A DNA stretch of 64,000 nt from Trichopria drosophilae. Taxonomy: Eukaryota; Arthropoda; Insecta; Hymenoptera; Diapriidae. Under the pieces are notes generated by a model. The model searched no databases. It was given only the letters and a program-made list of their open reading frames with translations, and was not told the origin of the DNA. Where the stretch lies: NCBI GenBank assembly GCA_030407085.1, contig CM059582.1:30207001-30271000 (forward strand). The letters are read 5' to 3'. The position numbers and the translations under genes are program-made. Positions 35,765-47,744 of this stretch are shown here, one piece after another (within the stretch, counting starts at the first letter, position 1; each line of letters begins with the position of its first letter).

Positions 35765-36415
35765 GATTTGTTACTTGCAAAATTTTTATTTAATTAAATA
35801 ATCTACGTTGTCATTTGCTATCAAAATATAAATTTGGAAAAGTTCATCCAGATTTCACAAACATTCTAATAATTATGGACATAATAATAGATATTTAGAG
35901 GGCAACCTACAACTAATCATACTACTTTCTTAATTTTTGTCTATGTTCACGTGTAAAATCACTGTGTTACTAAACGATTTCTTCATTATCTTTCATTATT
36001 AACAAATGGAATATGAATTTTAGAGACTTGGAATCAGAGAAGTATGTTTTACGGTTTTGACGTCTTGCCTGTACTGGTACATTTCACTCGTTTCCTGAAG
36101 TCTGCCCGATTTTCCCGATGGTTATTTTTTTCGACTTTATTTTATTTCATTATCTGAGACAGGCTTTCGTTAATACAAATACTGTGATTGATGTTATTGA
36201 CGTTTTAGAACAATGCTATTGGAAAAGATAAACACAAAATATAAGAAGCAGAATATTTTGTTGAGAATTCCGCCATAGAAACGTTTCAGTATTTTTTGTT
36301 ATAAGTTAATCAAACTATAGGTCTGTGCTATTTTGCAATTCCACTTTGGTAAATCTCGTTGAATTTGGAGAAAGAAAAAACCATGGTGCCCTACAGAGTT
36401 GGTCTAATTATCTTC
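35765..36415. other. AT-rich stretch, nothing recognised
   Basis: No frame, repeat partner or RNA gene could be supported between the foldback element and the GC island that follows. Confidence 0.4.
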
Positions 36416-36985
36416 AGTGTCACCTGCGATTGAGCTCATTTACCCCGTAAATGCGGTCATTAACCTAGCGGGCAGTTATTCCCGGCAGCGCATGCACACG
36501 TCCGAAACAAATGCAATTAAAGAGGAACGTGACGCGGATAACCATCTCTCGAATGGAGGAAGCGCGCGACCTTTCCCTGCGATAATTGCATGTGCAACGG
36601 TTCAAGGCCAGCGTCACCCGACGAACTCCAAAGCTGAAATCGCTATATTCATATTTAAACTCCGGACTATGCTCAAGTGGCTTTCAACTTCAAGACTCCT
36701 GAAACTCCGAACCGCAGTCTATTACATGAGCAAGCGGCGTCCAAACATTTGTAATTATATACTTTGTCCCCACGTAAGATCCGTTCTTCGGGAAATGCGA
36801 CGAGCAAGCATCCGAACTCTTGACAATTGCGCATATTTGAAAGTGGTTTTATCAAAAATTTGTACTTGTACTAGTAAGCACGGGTTAGGTGCTGCGAAAC
36901 GAGGTTCAACTTTCCTGGTGCGTTTCCTCCATTCATTTGTACTCAATTCTCTTTATTCTGATGATTTTAAACAGATTAATTAATT
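36416..36985 (+). other. GC-rich island with a 188-codon open frame of unknown nature
   Basis: The plus strand is open from 36417 to 36983. The putative product is basic, Ser/Arg/Leu-rich, and starts with MSPAIELIYPVNAV; no domain, signal peptide or membrane segment is evident, and the last third is compositionally different (AT-rich, KICTCTSKHG). Minus-strand frames of 60-63 codons overlap it. The first 250 bp contain dense sites such as TGCAATTAAAG and ATAATTGCATG that look like transcription-factor targets. I lean to a regulatory island with a chance frame. Confidence 0.3.
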
Positions 36986-37085
36986 TTTGCACCGTTCATG
37001 ACAAATTATATGAGAAAAAACGACATATTTTATCATATGCGTTTGTTATACTTCTTCGTAAAAGTTTTGTTTTGTAAAATGGAAT

Positions 37086-37500
37086 AAGTAGATGCAGTAA
37101 TGTAAGTAGTCACCGTGTTTTGTTTCTAGCAGGTGCCGACTGTTACTATTTCGATTACTGCCTTTTTACTATATTTATGTATATTAGGCTAGTTGAATAA
37201 CACTTCTTTAAACGTTCGCACGTAACAAAACGCACGTAATAAAACAATCGAAATTTTAATTTACATGTGTAATATAAGTAGTAACAGAAACACCACTATT
37301 TTTTAGATTTCAGATATTTCGCGAACTTGTCAAGGAAGAAGATTATTTCGAGAACATTATAATATTTATTACGCCCAACGTGTAAATGAAGAACATAATT
37401 TAGAAATTAGTTATAAGATATTATCATCATATGTTTTTAGTTTTGTCGATGACTAAAAGAAACAAACACAGTACTGTCTTTTACTACTTAAAATACCGTG
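37086..37500. repeat. Canonical inverted motif pair plus a second wider pair
   Basis: TGCAGTAATGTAAGTAGTCA (37093-37112) faces GACTGTTACTATTTCGATTA..CTGCC (37138-37162) across about 25 bp. A second pair is wider: AAGTAGTAACAG at 37276-37287 and CTGTCTTTTACTACTTAAA at 37474-37492. The DNA after the first pair matches that after the pair at 29.03 kb. Confidence 0.75.
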
Positions 37501-38885
37501 AAATTTGTTAGGTATAAGCTCTCTTCATACTATAACCAATTTTATGAGTTTGGAAGTTCCATCTTGAGGTAACGGAAATCACCTATAACACTGATCGACA
37601 TGAAAATGTTACATCGATGAAATGCGCAGCCCCTTTGTTAAATTGGGGTCGGTGAATCGGAATCCAATTGATAACATTTTTTATTAACTCTTGGTTCTAA
37701 GTAACATGGAGTTTAGAGAGTCAGAAAGGCTTCAATGATAACTTAAAATGACTCACAGTCAGTGTGTCTGTCACGGCTTAAATAGGTACTTCTGCTATAT
37801 GTTATGCGACTCTAAAAAAACAGCACCGTTATCTAAGTTTTGTAAAATTCATAGATGTATGGATTAAATACTTCGCTGGATCGCAAACAATTCCTTATTT
37901 ACAATGTAAAAAGTATCCGAACATATAAATTCTCGTTTTTTTTAAGTGAGTGATATTACATGACATATTAGATTATTTGTGTATATAATGCGAAGAATTC
38001 ATTTCATATTTAACTTGATAAAAAGCACTGATATCTATTTAGAAGAAAATGAGTCTTTCCAAAAGGACGGAGAGGACACAAAATATCGATAGAAATATGT
38101 AAAAAATAATATTCAAAATATTTGCTCTTCGAAATCGAATCTACAAGAGAATACTTTTCTTCAATAAATTAAATTTGTTATTTTTGTATAAACATAGATA
38201 TATAATATGGTTTAAATTTATTTATGAAAGACGGCTTTCAAACAAGTTTTGGAATACCTTGTATACATCTCCAATTACCTCATGATGTAAACAAGCAAAG
38301 CACCTATTTCATCGCCATTTTTACACTTTGAAACTTTACCCTCGCCAATGTAACACATATTTTCCAGAAGAGGTGAATACACTTAGAACCTTACAGTGTG
38401 CACTAACTTCGATGTAAAAACGTAGGAATCAGATAACAGACATCATGGAAGAGCAAAGAAGTAAACGATATTTCTGAAATGTAGTTCTTCGGAATAAGGG
38501 AGCTGGAATAATGCGAAGGATTGTAAAAATGAAAGAGGAATGTGTAAAATGAAAATGTTTTATACAAAACACAAAAATTTGTAAAAGATTTGTAGTCCAT
38601 ATTACTATTTTGGACTGTTTAATCTAAACATACAATTTTATTATTTTAATAACTGGTAATGTCGAATATAAGATGGTCAACTGAATTTATAAAATGTTGT
38701 TTGACCTGGATGAAACTAGATACTTAAATATTATAAAAGTAAGAATAATAAAAATAATAAGAATAATAATTGCATAATTTCATATTAAAAATGAAAAACA
38801 GCTGACTGACCTTTTGTAACTCACTCCAATCTCTAATTATTAAATTCGGTATTCTCTACACCGACATCAAATTGTTGAAGGCTAT
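37500..38885. other. AT-rich stretch, no gene supported
   Basis: A 65-codon minus frame (38403-38600) rich in Phe, Tyr and Ser has no domain. Nothing else was recognised. Confidence 0.4.
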
Positions 38886-38887
38886 TT

Positions 38888-39060
38888 ACCATGCTATATA
38901 AAGTTTATTGGCTAACCAACATTATCCGTATCTATTTAATACTCCATTAACGTTTTTAAATTCCAGTAAGTACAGCAACTCTCGTTGTTAATGTAACAAG
39001 TGACATTGATGACTTCTAAGTGAAAGATATTAAATCTGCTCAACTTCTTATGCGAAATTA
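38888..39060 (+). repeat. Dispersed repeat, copy A (43.4/46.5 kb family)
   Basis: TTTATTGGCTAACC, then CCGTATCTATTTAATA, CATTAACGTTTTTAAATT, TACAGCAACTCTCGTT and TGACATTGATGACTTCTAA follow the same order as the two better-preserved copies at 43383 and 46498. It is the most diverged of the three. Confidence 0.7.
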
Positions 39061-39356
39061 CCTCAAAACTTATCGGATGCACTCGCCATTTTGGGCACAT
39101 AATAATTTCGAGCAAAAAAATGCGACTTTGGATTCATAATAAACCCATATTAACCCTATTTGCAACTATTTTCTTGAAAAAACGCACCAGAATTAAGCTA
39201 GAAAACGATTTTTAAGTAAAAAACATTTTTTCCATCTGTATCAATAAAAAGTCTAATATTGGCTGTATAATATTATAAGCAGCCAGCCTTTGGAAATTAT
39301 AAAATCAAAATGCAATAATTCAAGCAATTAATATGTCAATCTTCTCGTGACAAAGG

Positions 39357-40040
39357 AGAATAAAACACTATTTTATGTTTTTTCGACGTTTCATACGTAA
39401 TTTTCAGGAATACCTGATGAAGGAACATTTTTTTATTAATTAGTATCATTATACCGTTAATACAATGATTCTAATGACTATAATCACAACTAAAATGAGT
39501 TACGTTTACGCAAATTCATTTCCAATGAATCATAACTAAATATAGATACCATACACGTTCAAATTAACTGTCACAAGTTACACATTAACGTATAATAAAT
39601 AAGACCAAAATTTGAAAGTAAAATAAAATAAAGTTTAATTAAGTTTTCAACTAATTTAGAATATATCTGTACAACTATATAAATTTTCTTTGTCATCCAT
39701 TTTAGTATATGCAAATTCTTTAGTAAGTGTATGTGACTCATTTCACAAATTAAATGTCCCTTGGTCTAAGTTGTCCCATCATCTGTTCGACATAATACAC
39801 ATCACCGTTATTACAATATCTTTTTTCGTTATCCGTGAAATTGTATGCCATTGTGATTTTTTGTGAATATCAATGATCAGATTTAAAATTTAAAATTCGG
39901 TATATCTTTTTATGGTCATTGTATTAACGGTATAGTGTTATTAATTAATACTAAAAAAAGAATCCTTATTAAGTATTTCTGAAGATGATCTATCGCATAC
40001 GTCAAAATGTCGAAAAAACAGTGTTTTATTTGCTTTTGAA
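39357..40040. mobile_element. Foldback element with roughly 125-bp arms
   Basis: The left arm (about 39357-39480) has AATAAAACACT, TTTTTTCGAC, ATACCTGATGAAGGAA and ATACCGTTAATACAATGA. The right arm (about 39910-40040) is its reverse complement, with TCATTGTATTAACGGTAT, TTATTAATTAATA, TTCTGAAGATGATC and GTCGAAAAAACAGTGTTTTA. The CTGATGA / TCGAC..TTTC wording recalls the ends of Penelope-like elements, but the match is too short to assign. The 430 bp between the arms hold no frame. Confidence 0.65.
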
Positions 40041-43000
40041 GCGAGAACAGCGACCTATTATTAATTATATTAATTATTTTAATTACTTTTTATTCTGTAC
40101 AAGTTTTTGTGTTTTTCTTATTCTACGATTTTAGACAGTTCAACGAGTTTCTTCTTGTCCAAGTTCTCCTTTTTTTCATTTTCACATTTCCATTGTCACC
40201 TTTCAATTTCAATGCTCGTTTTGTTACCTGCGTGTAAGGACCATTCGCGCCATTGGGTGGTATTTTCTTTATTACATTGATTCCTTCTTTAAAATATGTT
40301 AAACTAAGTTGAACTTGTAATCTCGTTTCTCATATTCTTATTCATACTTGAAACCTCTTTGGGAAGAGTTGATGAGAACATTAATTGTTGACAATCTTGT
40401 AGAGAATAAACGTTTTAACGGTGAATTAGCTTTTTAAGAAAATACAATAGAAAATAAAAATGGAAAGAATAGACCTGAAATTATCCAAAACTCACAAACA
40501 ACGGGTGAAAGAATTCAATCTACACCATGATAGTTTAACAGAACACTTTGATATCTGGTATATCAGTATTTGTAAAGTAACCACTTAGCGCCGTGTTATT
40601 ATAAAAAATATGTTCTTGAATTTTGTTGGTTCAATTTTGCATTCAGAATCTGTTAGAAAAGTGTTTATTTCAGTAACTTTTTTATTGTGTAGCCAAAAAC
40701 CCAAATGTTTTAAAAATAAAAAGAAGGCTTTGAAAAATAATACTATCATGTGATATATTGTTTTTAATTATAAAGAAGAAGCTGCTGAAAAATATTCTTG
40801 GATGTTCATTCATAATCTATAAACAGTTGTGCTCGATAAGAAGAATACTAATAAATGGAATGTTTATTAAGCGTTATTTGCATAAAAGAATTTATGTTTC
40901 TGCTATCAAAGGAATTTCAAAAACCTTCTTTAAGTACGATTAATCATCAATAAATGGAAAGCCACCTTCTTACAGTCACTGTTATTTTCAAGTTAAAATA
41001 ATACGAGTTACACATTTTCTGCATATTTTTAAATATATTTCTTTAGAACTTATTACAAGATAAGCGTTGTTACAAGAACTTCTATACCTAAACAATTCTG
41101 CAAAATATATTGAAATTATTTCCACTGTTCGAAATTACTTGCATTTACCATTTTTATAATAACTAATTATGGCTTACACTTTGTAGCAAATTTTACTGAC
41201 ATTTTTGGTATAATATATTCTATAACTGAATTTAATAAATATGTACAAGTAGTTCTTATTTAATGGTATGTAACTAAATAACAGATGTAATGTAAATCTC
41301 GTTCACAATATTGAAGCATTGTAATATAACATATATAATGGATTTTATCAATAATAATTAATACGTGTTTTTTCGAAATTCTTATATTTTTATGCAAATG
41401 GCTGATGTAGCTCATAAAATAAGTCATCTTTACAAAGAATGTTTTACGTCCAGAACGTTTCATCATTTTTGATAAAAACGGAATAAAATCTGTAATATCG
41501 AATTTTACCAGAGGATAATTGCAATTATTGAAAATTTGCAGGAAATAATTATTCTGTTCTTCGTCTCGATACTTTTCACTGTACGAAAATTGTTGGTATA
41601 TTATATAATAATTAAATTTTGTTGATTATGAAAAAGAAACTTTTCACTTTGAACATTTCTTGTCGGCACCATCAGCGCTTTTAACATGATACCACTCGTC
41701 CGTTTGAACTTTCTTTTTAAAAAAGTAACTACTCGCTGAGCAACTGTGCAATTGTATTTTTTTTTTTGGATTTTAGTTTTCATGAAAAATTACAACTTTC
41801 GTGCTCCTGATTTCGCACAATAACACGACCACAAAAGTTTCGGTTAGTCCTCTATCTCTCTCGTTGTGTTAAATCGTTTCGGAAGCCGCGAATGTGCCAT
41901 GCGATTTAGCCGAAAAATATAGGATTTTTCACTTAAATAGGCGGAAGTTGCGAAAGAAGTAAGTTGAAATCTAGGTCAGAATTGTTACGAGAATGCGGAG
42001 TTTCGTTTGTATTTTATTTTTAGAATTTTCGAATTTGACTCGCCTTCTATTATTCGACCTTCTTTGTGACCGCGTCTTTTCTTTGAAGTATATAGTATCC
42101 TTAAATGTAACTTCAAATTCAATAAGGCATACGAAACATAGTCTTGAAATTGATAAATTCTTTTTAAAAGAAATCTTTCTGCCTTATCCTTATAATCTGA
42201 ATAGAATCAAAGAAAACACATGGATACCAAACAAGATACTTAAAGTTGTATGAGGTTTTATGTGTGGTATCGTGAAGACATAAAAATTCAGAATGTTTCT
42301 CATTTTTTATGCTATTTACCTTCCAATGGTTTCCATTGTTGCTTGAGGGATTCTTCTTCTATCATTCAAACTAAAAGCATTATTAGATAGAATCCCCTTG
42401 GTTAGGCGTTGATTCGAGAATTTGATCAATTTTACTGCGAGTGGTCGGATTCGCTTCCTGGAATTCCTTGAATACAGATGATTATTTTGCAAAGTTAAAC
42501 CTCCTAAATATAGCGTTAAATACGAGGTATATTCCCTGCTCTATATTTATTATTTAATTAAGTAATATTTGTTATTTAATTAATGAAATACTTGCACTGT
42601 ATATTTGCATATTACATTTAAATAAATGTATAGGATATATAAATAATATTTAATATATATTTTGTATTGTATGTTTCAGGTAAGTTTTGTGCCTGTCACT
42701 GTTGTCTATTAATTTCGACATTTGAACGTGAGTAATTTGTAAAACATCATAGATGGAAATTTTATTTGAAAATTTGTTGTTATTGCTGATCAACTATATT
42801 TCAGGTACGTTATCCCTTAACCACAAAAATTACAAATTAATTTATTATATTACAATATTGTTTTTATATTAGTTACAATAGTAACTGAATATCTAATGTC
42901 TAAGTAGATTTTCCTTATTGTAGGAATATAAAATCATTTTCAAATCTATTTAAATACAGCCAGTGTAGATACAAGCAGTGAATATGCAACGAACAATCCG

Positions 43001-43380
43001 ATGTAACATCTAAAGTTCGAAGTTTGAAATATCTAAAGAGGATATTTAAAACATACATTTTTAAAATTGACAGTTCCGTTAAAACCATATAATTGGTCAG
43101 CGCTTATTTGGTTAAAAATAACACATTGATGGAAAATCTGAACGATGAAAAGAATAAAATAAGTGAAGCATTAGATCTCAGATATGTTTATATTAGTTTT
43201 GTAAATTTAAAAATTTTTTTATTTTTGCAATAACTGTATCATACATTTTAGACCAGTTAGTAATAAAAGGAAATTGTAATACAATCTTTATTTCGAATAT
43301 AAATATTGAAATGTCTAAGAATTTCAATGATAAAGTAGATAATTTGAAATGTAGATGAAGAATTTGATCTGCGATAATAA
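40041..43380. other. AT-rich stretch, no gene supported
   Basis: Several frames of 60-86 codons (40758-40943, 41260-41466, 41601-41783, 41993-42253) are rich in Lys, Ile, Phe and Tyr and carry no motif. Splice-like junctions near 42.67 and 42.80 kb are listed separately. Confidence 0.4.
42664..42686 (+). other. Abutting splice-site-like sequence (candidate recursive splice point)
   Basis: The plus strand reads TTGTATTGTATGTTTCAG followed at once by GTAAGTTTTG at 42680. This is the best match in the window to the ratchet-point form (pyrimidine tract, CAG, GTAAGT). A second, TATATTTCAG|GTACGT, follows at 42795-42810. Confidence 0.3.
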
Positions 43381-43382
43381 GT

Positions 43383-43610
43383 TTATTGTCTGACCCATAC
43401 TAAACGTTACTACTTAATATTGCATTAACGTTTTGAAATTTTATTAAATACAGAGTATTTACAGCGACTCTCATTCTTAATATATCAACTGACATTGGCT
43501 TCTAACTAAACGATATTGAATATGATTCATTGTTTATGAGACACGCGGTTTTTAGGTTTGCAGTATAATAGAGATAGGTTAAAGCAGGGATTGAGCATTT
43601 AAAATTTTTC
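43383..43610 (+). repeat. Dispersed repeat, copy B
   Basis: It begins TTGTCTGACCCATACT, then carries CGTTACTACTTAATATTGCA, TTAACGTTTTGAAATTTTA, TACAGCGACTCTCATTCTTA, ACTGACATTGGCTTCTAACT, ATATTGAATATGAT, GGTTTGCAGTA and AACAGGGATTGA-like ends. It is nearly collinear with 46498-46735 over about 220 bp in the same orientation. Confidence 0.85.
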
Positions 43611-44154
43611 CTATAAGCATAATTTCTTAAATCTTCGATATTTGTTGACTCATATATGATCCGCATAACCATATTTTTATTAATTTCTGCTAAGAAAATG
43701 GTAAAAACAAAATAAATATATTCCTAATATAAAAATTATGTTACAGATATAAAAATTCTATTTATTCACGAAGTACCTCACATAAATTATGCATATATAA
43801 AAAGTTTCTTCAGAAATATCAATATTAAGAAACAAAAAATTGGAAAACTTATATTTTCTTGAATAAGAAAATTCAAGACAATATATGACAATATGAAAAA
43901 TTCTTTTTTAATGTTTCTTAGTACACCTAGAACAATCTTGTTCTGTCGAGAATGCATTTTGGCTTACGTTGATTGATCCTATTATTCTTTTTTCATGCTA
44001 ATTTTGTTAAGGTATAAAAATAAAATGTGGATGAAAAGATATTTTTATAATTAGATTTATTTGAATTTAAAATTATTTCTTGTATTTGAGTAGTCTTAGA
44101 ATCTCTTCCTGAATGTAACTAATTTATGTTATGAGTAAGCTTTTGTGAATAACA

Positions 44155-45110
44155 CTGGTCAACAAAATGGGAGCAATTTAATATTACAAAGATGTAATCT
44201 TAATTAATTTGTGAATCGCAGAATCCGAATTCGATAGTGAAAAAAACATAATTTTCTCCAATTTTTTAGGAAGTACATCTTTCTACAGGATCGCGATAAA
44301 GTTTTAAGTGATAGCTTAAAATAAAGCTTAGAATTTCTATTTAACAAAGGAAAATTATACTGTGATATAATAAAGAACTACTGCCTTGAATGGTCATTTA
44401 TTTTGATGCTGTAAAATGTCGTCTAGCCTGAAGTATCTGTTACTACTGCTCACCTTTGTCTCGCTGCCGAACAAAACTTTAAAAGTCCCAAGATGCACTT
44501 GTCTTCGATATAAATGTTTTATAATATGCTTTCGAGGTTGCAGATTACGATTCCGGTGTTAAAATGAAAATTTAGCGATTGAGAGCCATTATAATCTCCA
44601 TCAAGTACGGATCAAGGGCACTTTATTTTACAAAAAGAACAAAAATTGTGGTTTGTGGCGATGAATATCGTGTTTTAATTTAGTATTAAAAAATATAATG
44701 AGAATGATACTACTATGCTAAATGCACAATTATTTTAGTAGGTAGTAAGAGATTTTCATGGCACTCATTTCAAATAAACTACCACAATGAAGTGAGAAGT
44801 AGTATCAGATGGTTCAGGTCGGACATTTCACGCATCCAAAATATATGACTATTTAAGGAGATCTAGGTCGTATAACAATTTTTTTCTTTGCAATAGAAGT
44901 TTTAAGCTTTATTTTGAGCTATCACTGAATCCTCAATCGTATTACTGTTAAAATACTTTCGTAAACATTCAAGAAAATGAAGTTTTTTGCTACTATAACC
45001 CCATATTATATGGAACCAAGAGCTAATCAACAATTTTTACTATCGGATTCGAATTCAGCGACCTGAAAGTAATAAAGATTAGCTTATGTAATGTCAGTAA
45101 AATTTTTGTG
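44155..45110. mobile_element. Foldback element about 950 bp long
   Basis: The left arm (44160-44520) is the diverged reverse complement of the right arm (about 44740-45110). Shared words include CGAATTCGATAGT, AAAGTTTTAAGTGATAGCTT with AATAAAGCTTA, TGGTCATTTATTTTGATGC and CTGTTACTACT. The outer left end has ACACTGGTCAACAAAATGGG. The arms also carry GAATCGCAGAATCCGAATTC, a variant of the GGATTCGGATTCAGCGACC word repeated at 57.6-58.6 kb. No transposase frame was found. Confidence 0.7.
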
Positions 45111-45419
45111 TTAAAAAGTGTAATTTTTTAAGACACTTTCGAAAAAATTAGTTTGAAAGCTTTAAAAGTCATTCTTCAAAAACCTTCAATGGATCACCAA
45201 TAATAGCTAAACACATCTCTAGTATTATCTAAAATGCAATTAGCTATTTAGCCATCACACACAGAATTATCTTTTTAGAAAATGACCCATATCGAATAAC
45301 AGTATCTGTTCCCTGATGAACGAATGACCTAAATACCTTCTAATACCCCTCGAATATGTAGTTTATAAGGAAAACGAAATACCATCGAATACTTGAGTCA
45401 AGTGCTGGATAAGCCGTTC

Positions 45420-46370
45420 TCGCCAAATTTTGTACTGAAAAACTCGAAATCGCTAAGCACCACAAATCGGTAACAAGTGAAGCACCATTGCGCGTGTTTC
45501 GAGCCTATAATGTGTACATAATTATCTGCGTACAGGCCCGCCGGTTGCACGAGCCGAGCCGCTGATTCTGGGGCTAAATTGCCCCGAGGCGAAGCCGAGA
45601 GCGAGGCGAATTCGAGGGTACACGATTGATTTTAAAGCAGCGGCCTACCGCAGTTTGTATTTGCAAATTCGCTGCAAGAGCCGTGCTGTATCGCCTCTAA
45701 TCCCACCACCATAATGCCCGCTATTTCGTGCCGTGAGTGCATGAATACGGTGCGGCAAAGCCGCATTTGCATTTCATTGTAATGGCCCATTTCAAGGTCC
45801 ACTCGTCTAATGTACCAGCTCTAGTGGATTTTTAAAGTTTCGGGCCGCGTATCGATGCACCTCGAATTTACATGTGCATCGGTTGCTACAACCGATGATT
45901 ACAACGCGAACACGTAACACAAAATTCAAATCCGATTGCGTTCGAACCCGTTTTTTGCTGTCTCACAAGTGTAAAATGAAAATTATTACGTACCGCTATT
46001 CGTTCACAGTTACCATCGCTTTAGCACCATAGTGTGTATTTATTATACTCAATTGCGTGTAAGTTAATACAGTACAAGTACAACTAGAAATGGAAAATAT
46101 ATAAAATACTACGATTTCTTTCGGAATTCTTGTAGAGTCCCGAAATAATTGCGACTCGCTATATTTACGTCCCGGTATATTTTCCCGGTTCCGTCTCATT
46201 ACATTTACCTTTCGCGCTCTCATTTTCCCCCACCTTGCGGGTTGAGGCATCAGGAAGGGCCTGATGTGATATCACGAACATAACGCGACTGACGAGTATG
46301 GGAGAAGCGGCGCTCCCCGACTTTTGGTAAATATAACGAAACGGGAGGGGAAGGCGTAGAAGCGAGCAGG
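45420..46370. other. Strong GC-rich island, no gene call
   Basis: This is one of the most GC- and CpG-rich parts of the window and looks unique. It contains ATTTGCAT and TATTTGCAAAT, octamer-type POU sites (around 45656-45667 and 45766-45774), and long stretches without simple repeats. An 84-codon minus frame (45996-46250) has no known domain. I read it as probable conserved regulatory DNA. Confidence 0.4.
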
Positions 46371-46497
46371 AAAATATACCGGGAATCTACTTTATCTGCA
46401 AAAAAATTTAAATCCTTCAAGAATCAATGTCGTAGTCAAAATTGTTAAAAAGTTACAGACATAAATAAATATAGAGGAAGAATTTGATATGCGATAT

Positions 46498-46735
46498 TAA
46501 CTTTATTGGCTGACCCATATTATCCGTTACTATTTAATATTGCATTAACGTTTTGAAATTTTAGTAAATAAGTATTTACAGCGACTCTCATTCTTAATAC
46601 ATCAACTGACATTGGCTTCTAACTAAGCGATATTGAATATGATCAACATGAGGAACATGGTTTTTTAGTTTGCAGTACAATAGAGATAAGTTAAAACAGG
46701 GATTGAATATTTAAATAATTGTTCCTAGGAATAAA
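46498..46735 (+). repeat. Dispersed repeat, copy C
   Basis: This copy follows the same order as copy B: TTGGCTGACCCATATT, CCGTTACTATTTAATATTGC, TTAACGTTTTGAAATTTTAG, TACAGCGACTCTCATTCTTA, ACTGACATTGGCTTCTAACT, AAAACAGGGATTGAATATTT. A poorer fourth copy starts just after, at about 46800, with GATGTCTGACCAGTATCG and ATGACTACTTAC. Confidence 0.85.
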
Positions 46736-46794
46736 AATTCAAAATTGTTAAAAAGTTACAGACATAATTAAATGTAAGGTTATAACACAAGATA

Positions 46795-47060
46795 TTCTGT
46801 AGCCAATATTGATGTCTGACCAGTATCGCATATGACTACTTACTTCATTTTATAATGCATAGTGTAACGGTGTACAGTTTTATTAAAGAATTCTCCTAAT
46901 TAGACTACAATTTACTAACAAAGACTCAAATATTCATAATTTTGCTTGACATAAAAATGCAAGTGATATGAGTGGGTATTTGTCAGACATACCAGTGTTT
47001 TGCGTATGCCTCTTAATTGCTTAATTTCATTAAGAACGCTTAACTGAGGCTTTTTTAAAT
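46795..47060 (+). repeat. Dispersed repeat, diverged copy D
   Basis: TGTCTGACCAGTATCGCATA and GACTACTTAC open this block in the same order as copies B and C, followed by AATGCATAGTGTAAC in place of ATTGCATTAAC. Downstream similarity is lost in by-eye alignment. A mirrored GTCAGACATACCAGTG at about 46982-46997 hints at an inverted end. Confidence 0.5.
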
Positions 47061-47740
47061 ATTATGATATTTATATTAAAGTATATGAACGAACTTATTT
47101 AGGTTAATAATGACGGTCGACTGGAAATTTTAATATAAACACTGTACGAAACAATTCCGAACATTAAAAAGGATCCATATTCAAGTGAATTATGACATAA
47201 TATAAAATATAAATATCAAAGTTGTACGCAATTGAAAATTTCTTTACATTCGTTAGTTTGAGCGACTTAGTAGAGAAGATATTTCCACTTTTTATTGTAA
47301 TTGGCTCTCAAGATACTTCGTTGGAAAATAAATGCAATTCTAGGAAATCTGGAAATATGCTTAATTCCGAACCATTGAATTTAAGGAGCTTATTTGTGAG
47401 TTTTTTCTTCCTTTCGGGGCAATTTCAGAATATCATTAGCATGTAACGATGTTATTATCAAAAGAAAGTCTATTAAAAATTGTTTACTTTTTTTGGAGCA
47501 AATAATCTCCTCATCAATAAATTGTCTATACACATTGAAACTCGCATAATTAGTACTAAAGAGAAATAAATTAACTAGATGAAATACGTGTCGACTCAAT
47601 TCATATATAAAGTGATTTTCTGAAAGATAATAAATGGGATAACTTGTCATATTTTGTCATACAATGTATTTTGAGTGACCGATCCATCCTCTTAAAGGAT
47701 TAAATCAGCATTTTTCGGTCGTTTTTTCCAATGTTCTCGA
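47060..47740. other. AT-rich stretch, no gene supported
   Basis: Frames of 74 and 86 codons on opposite strands overlap at 47390-47446 and have no motif. Nothing else was recognised. Confidence 0.4.
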
Positions 47741-47744
47741 ATGT

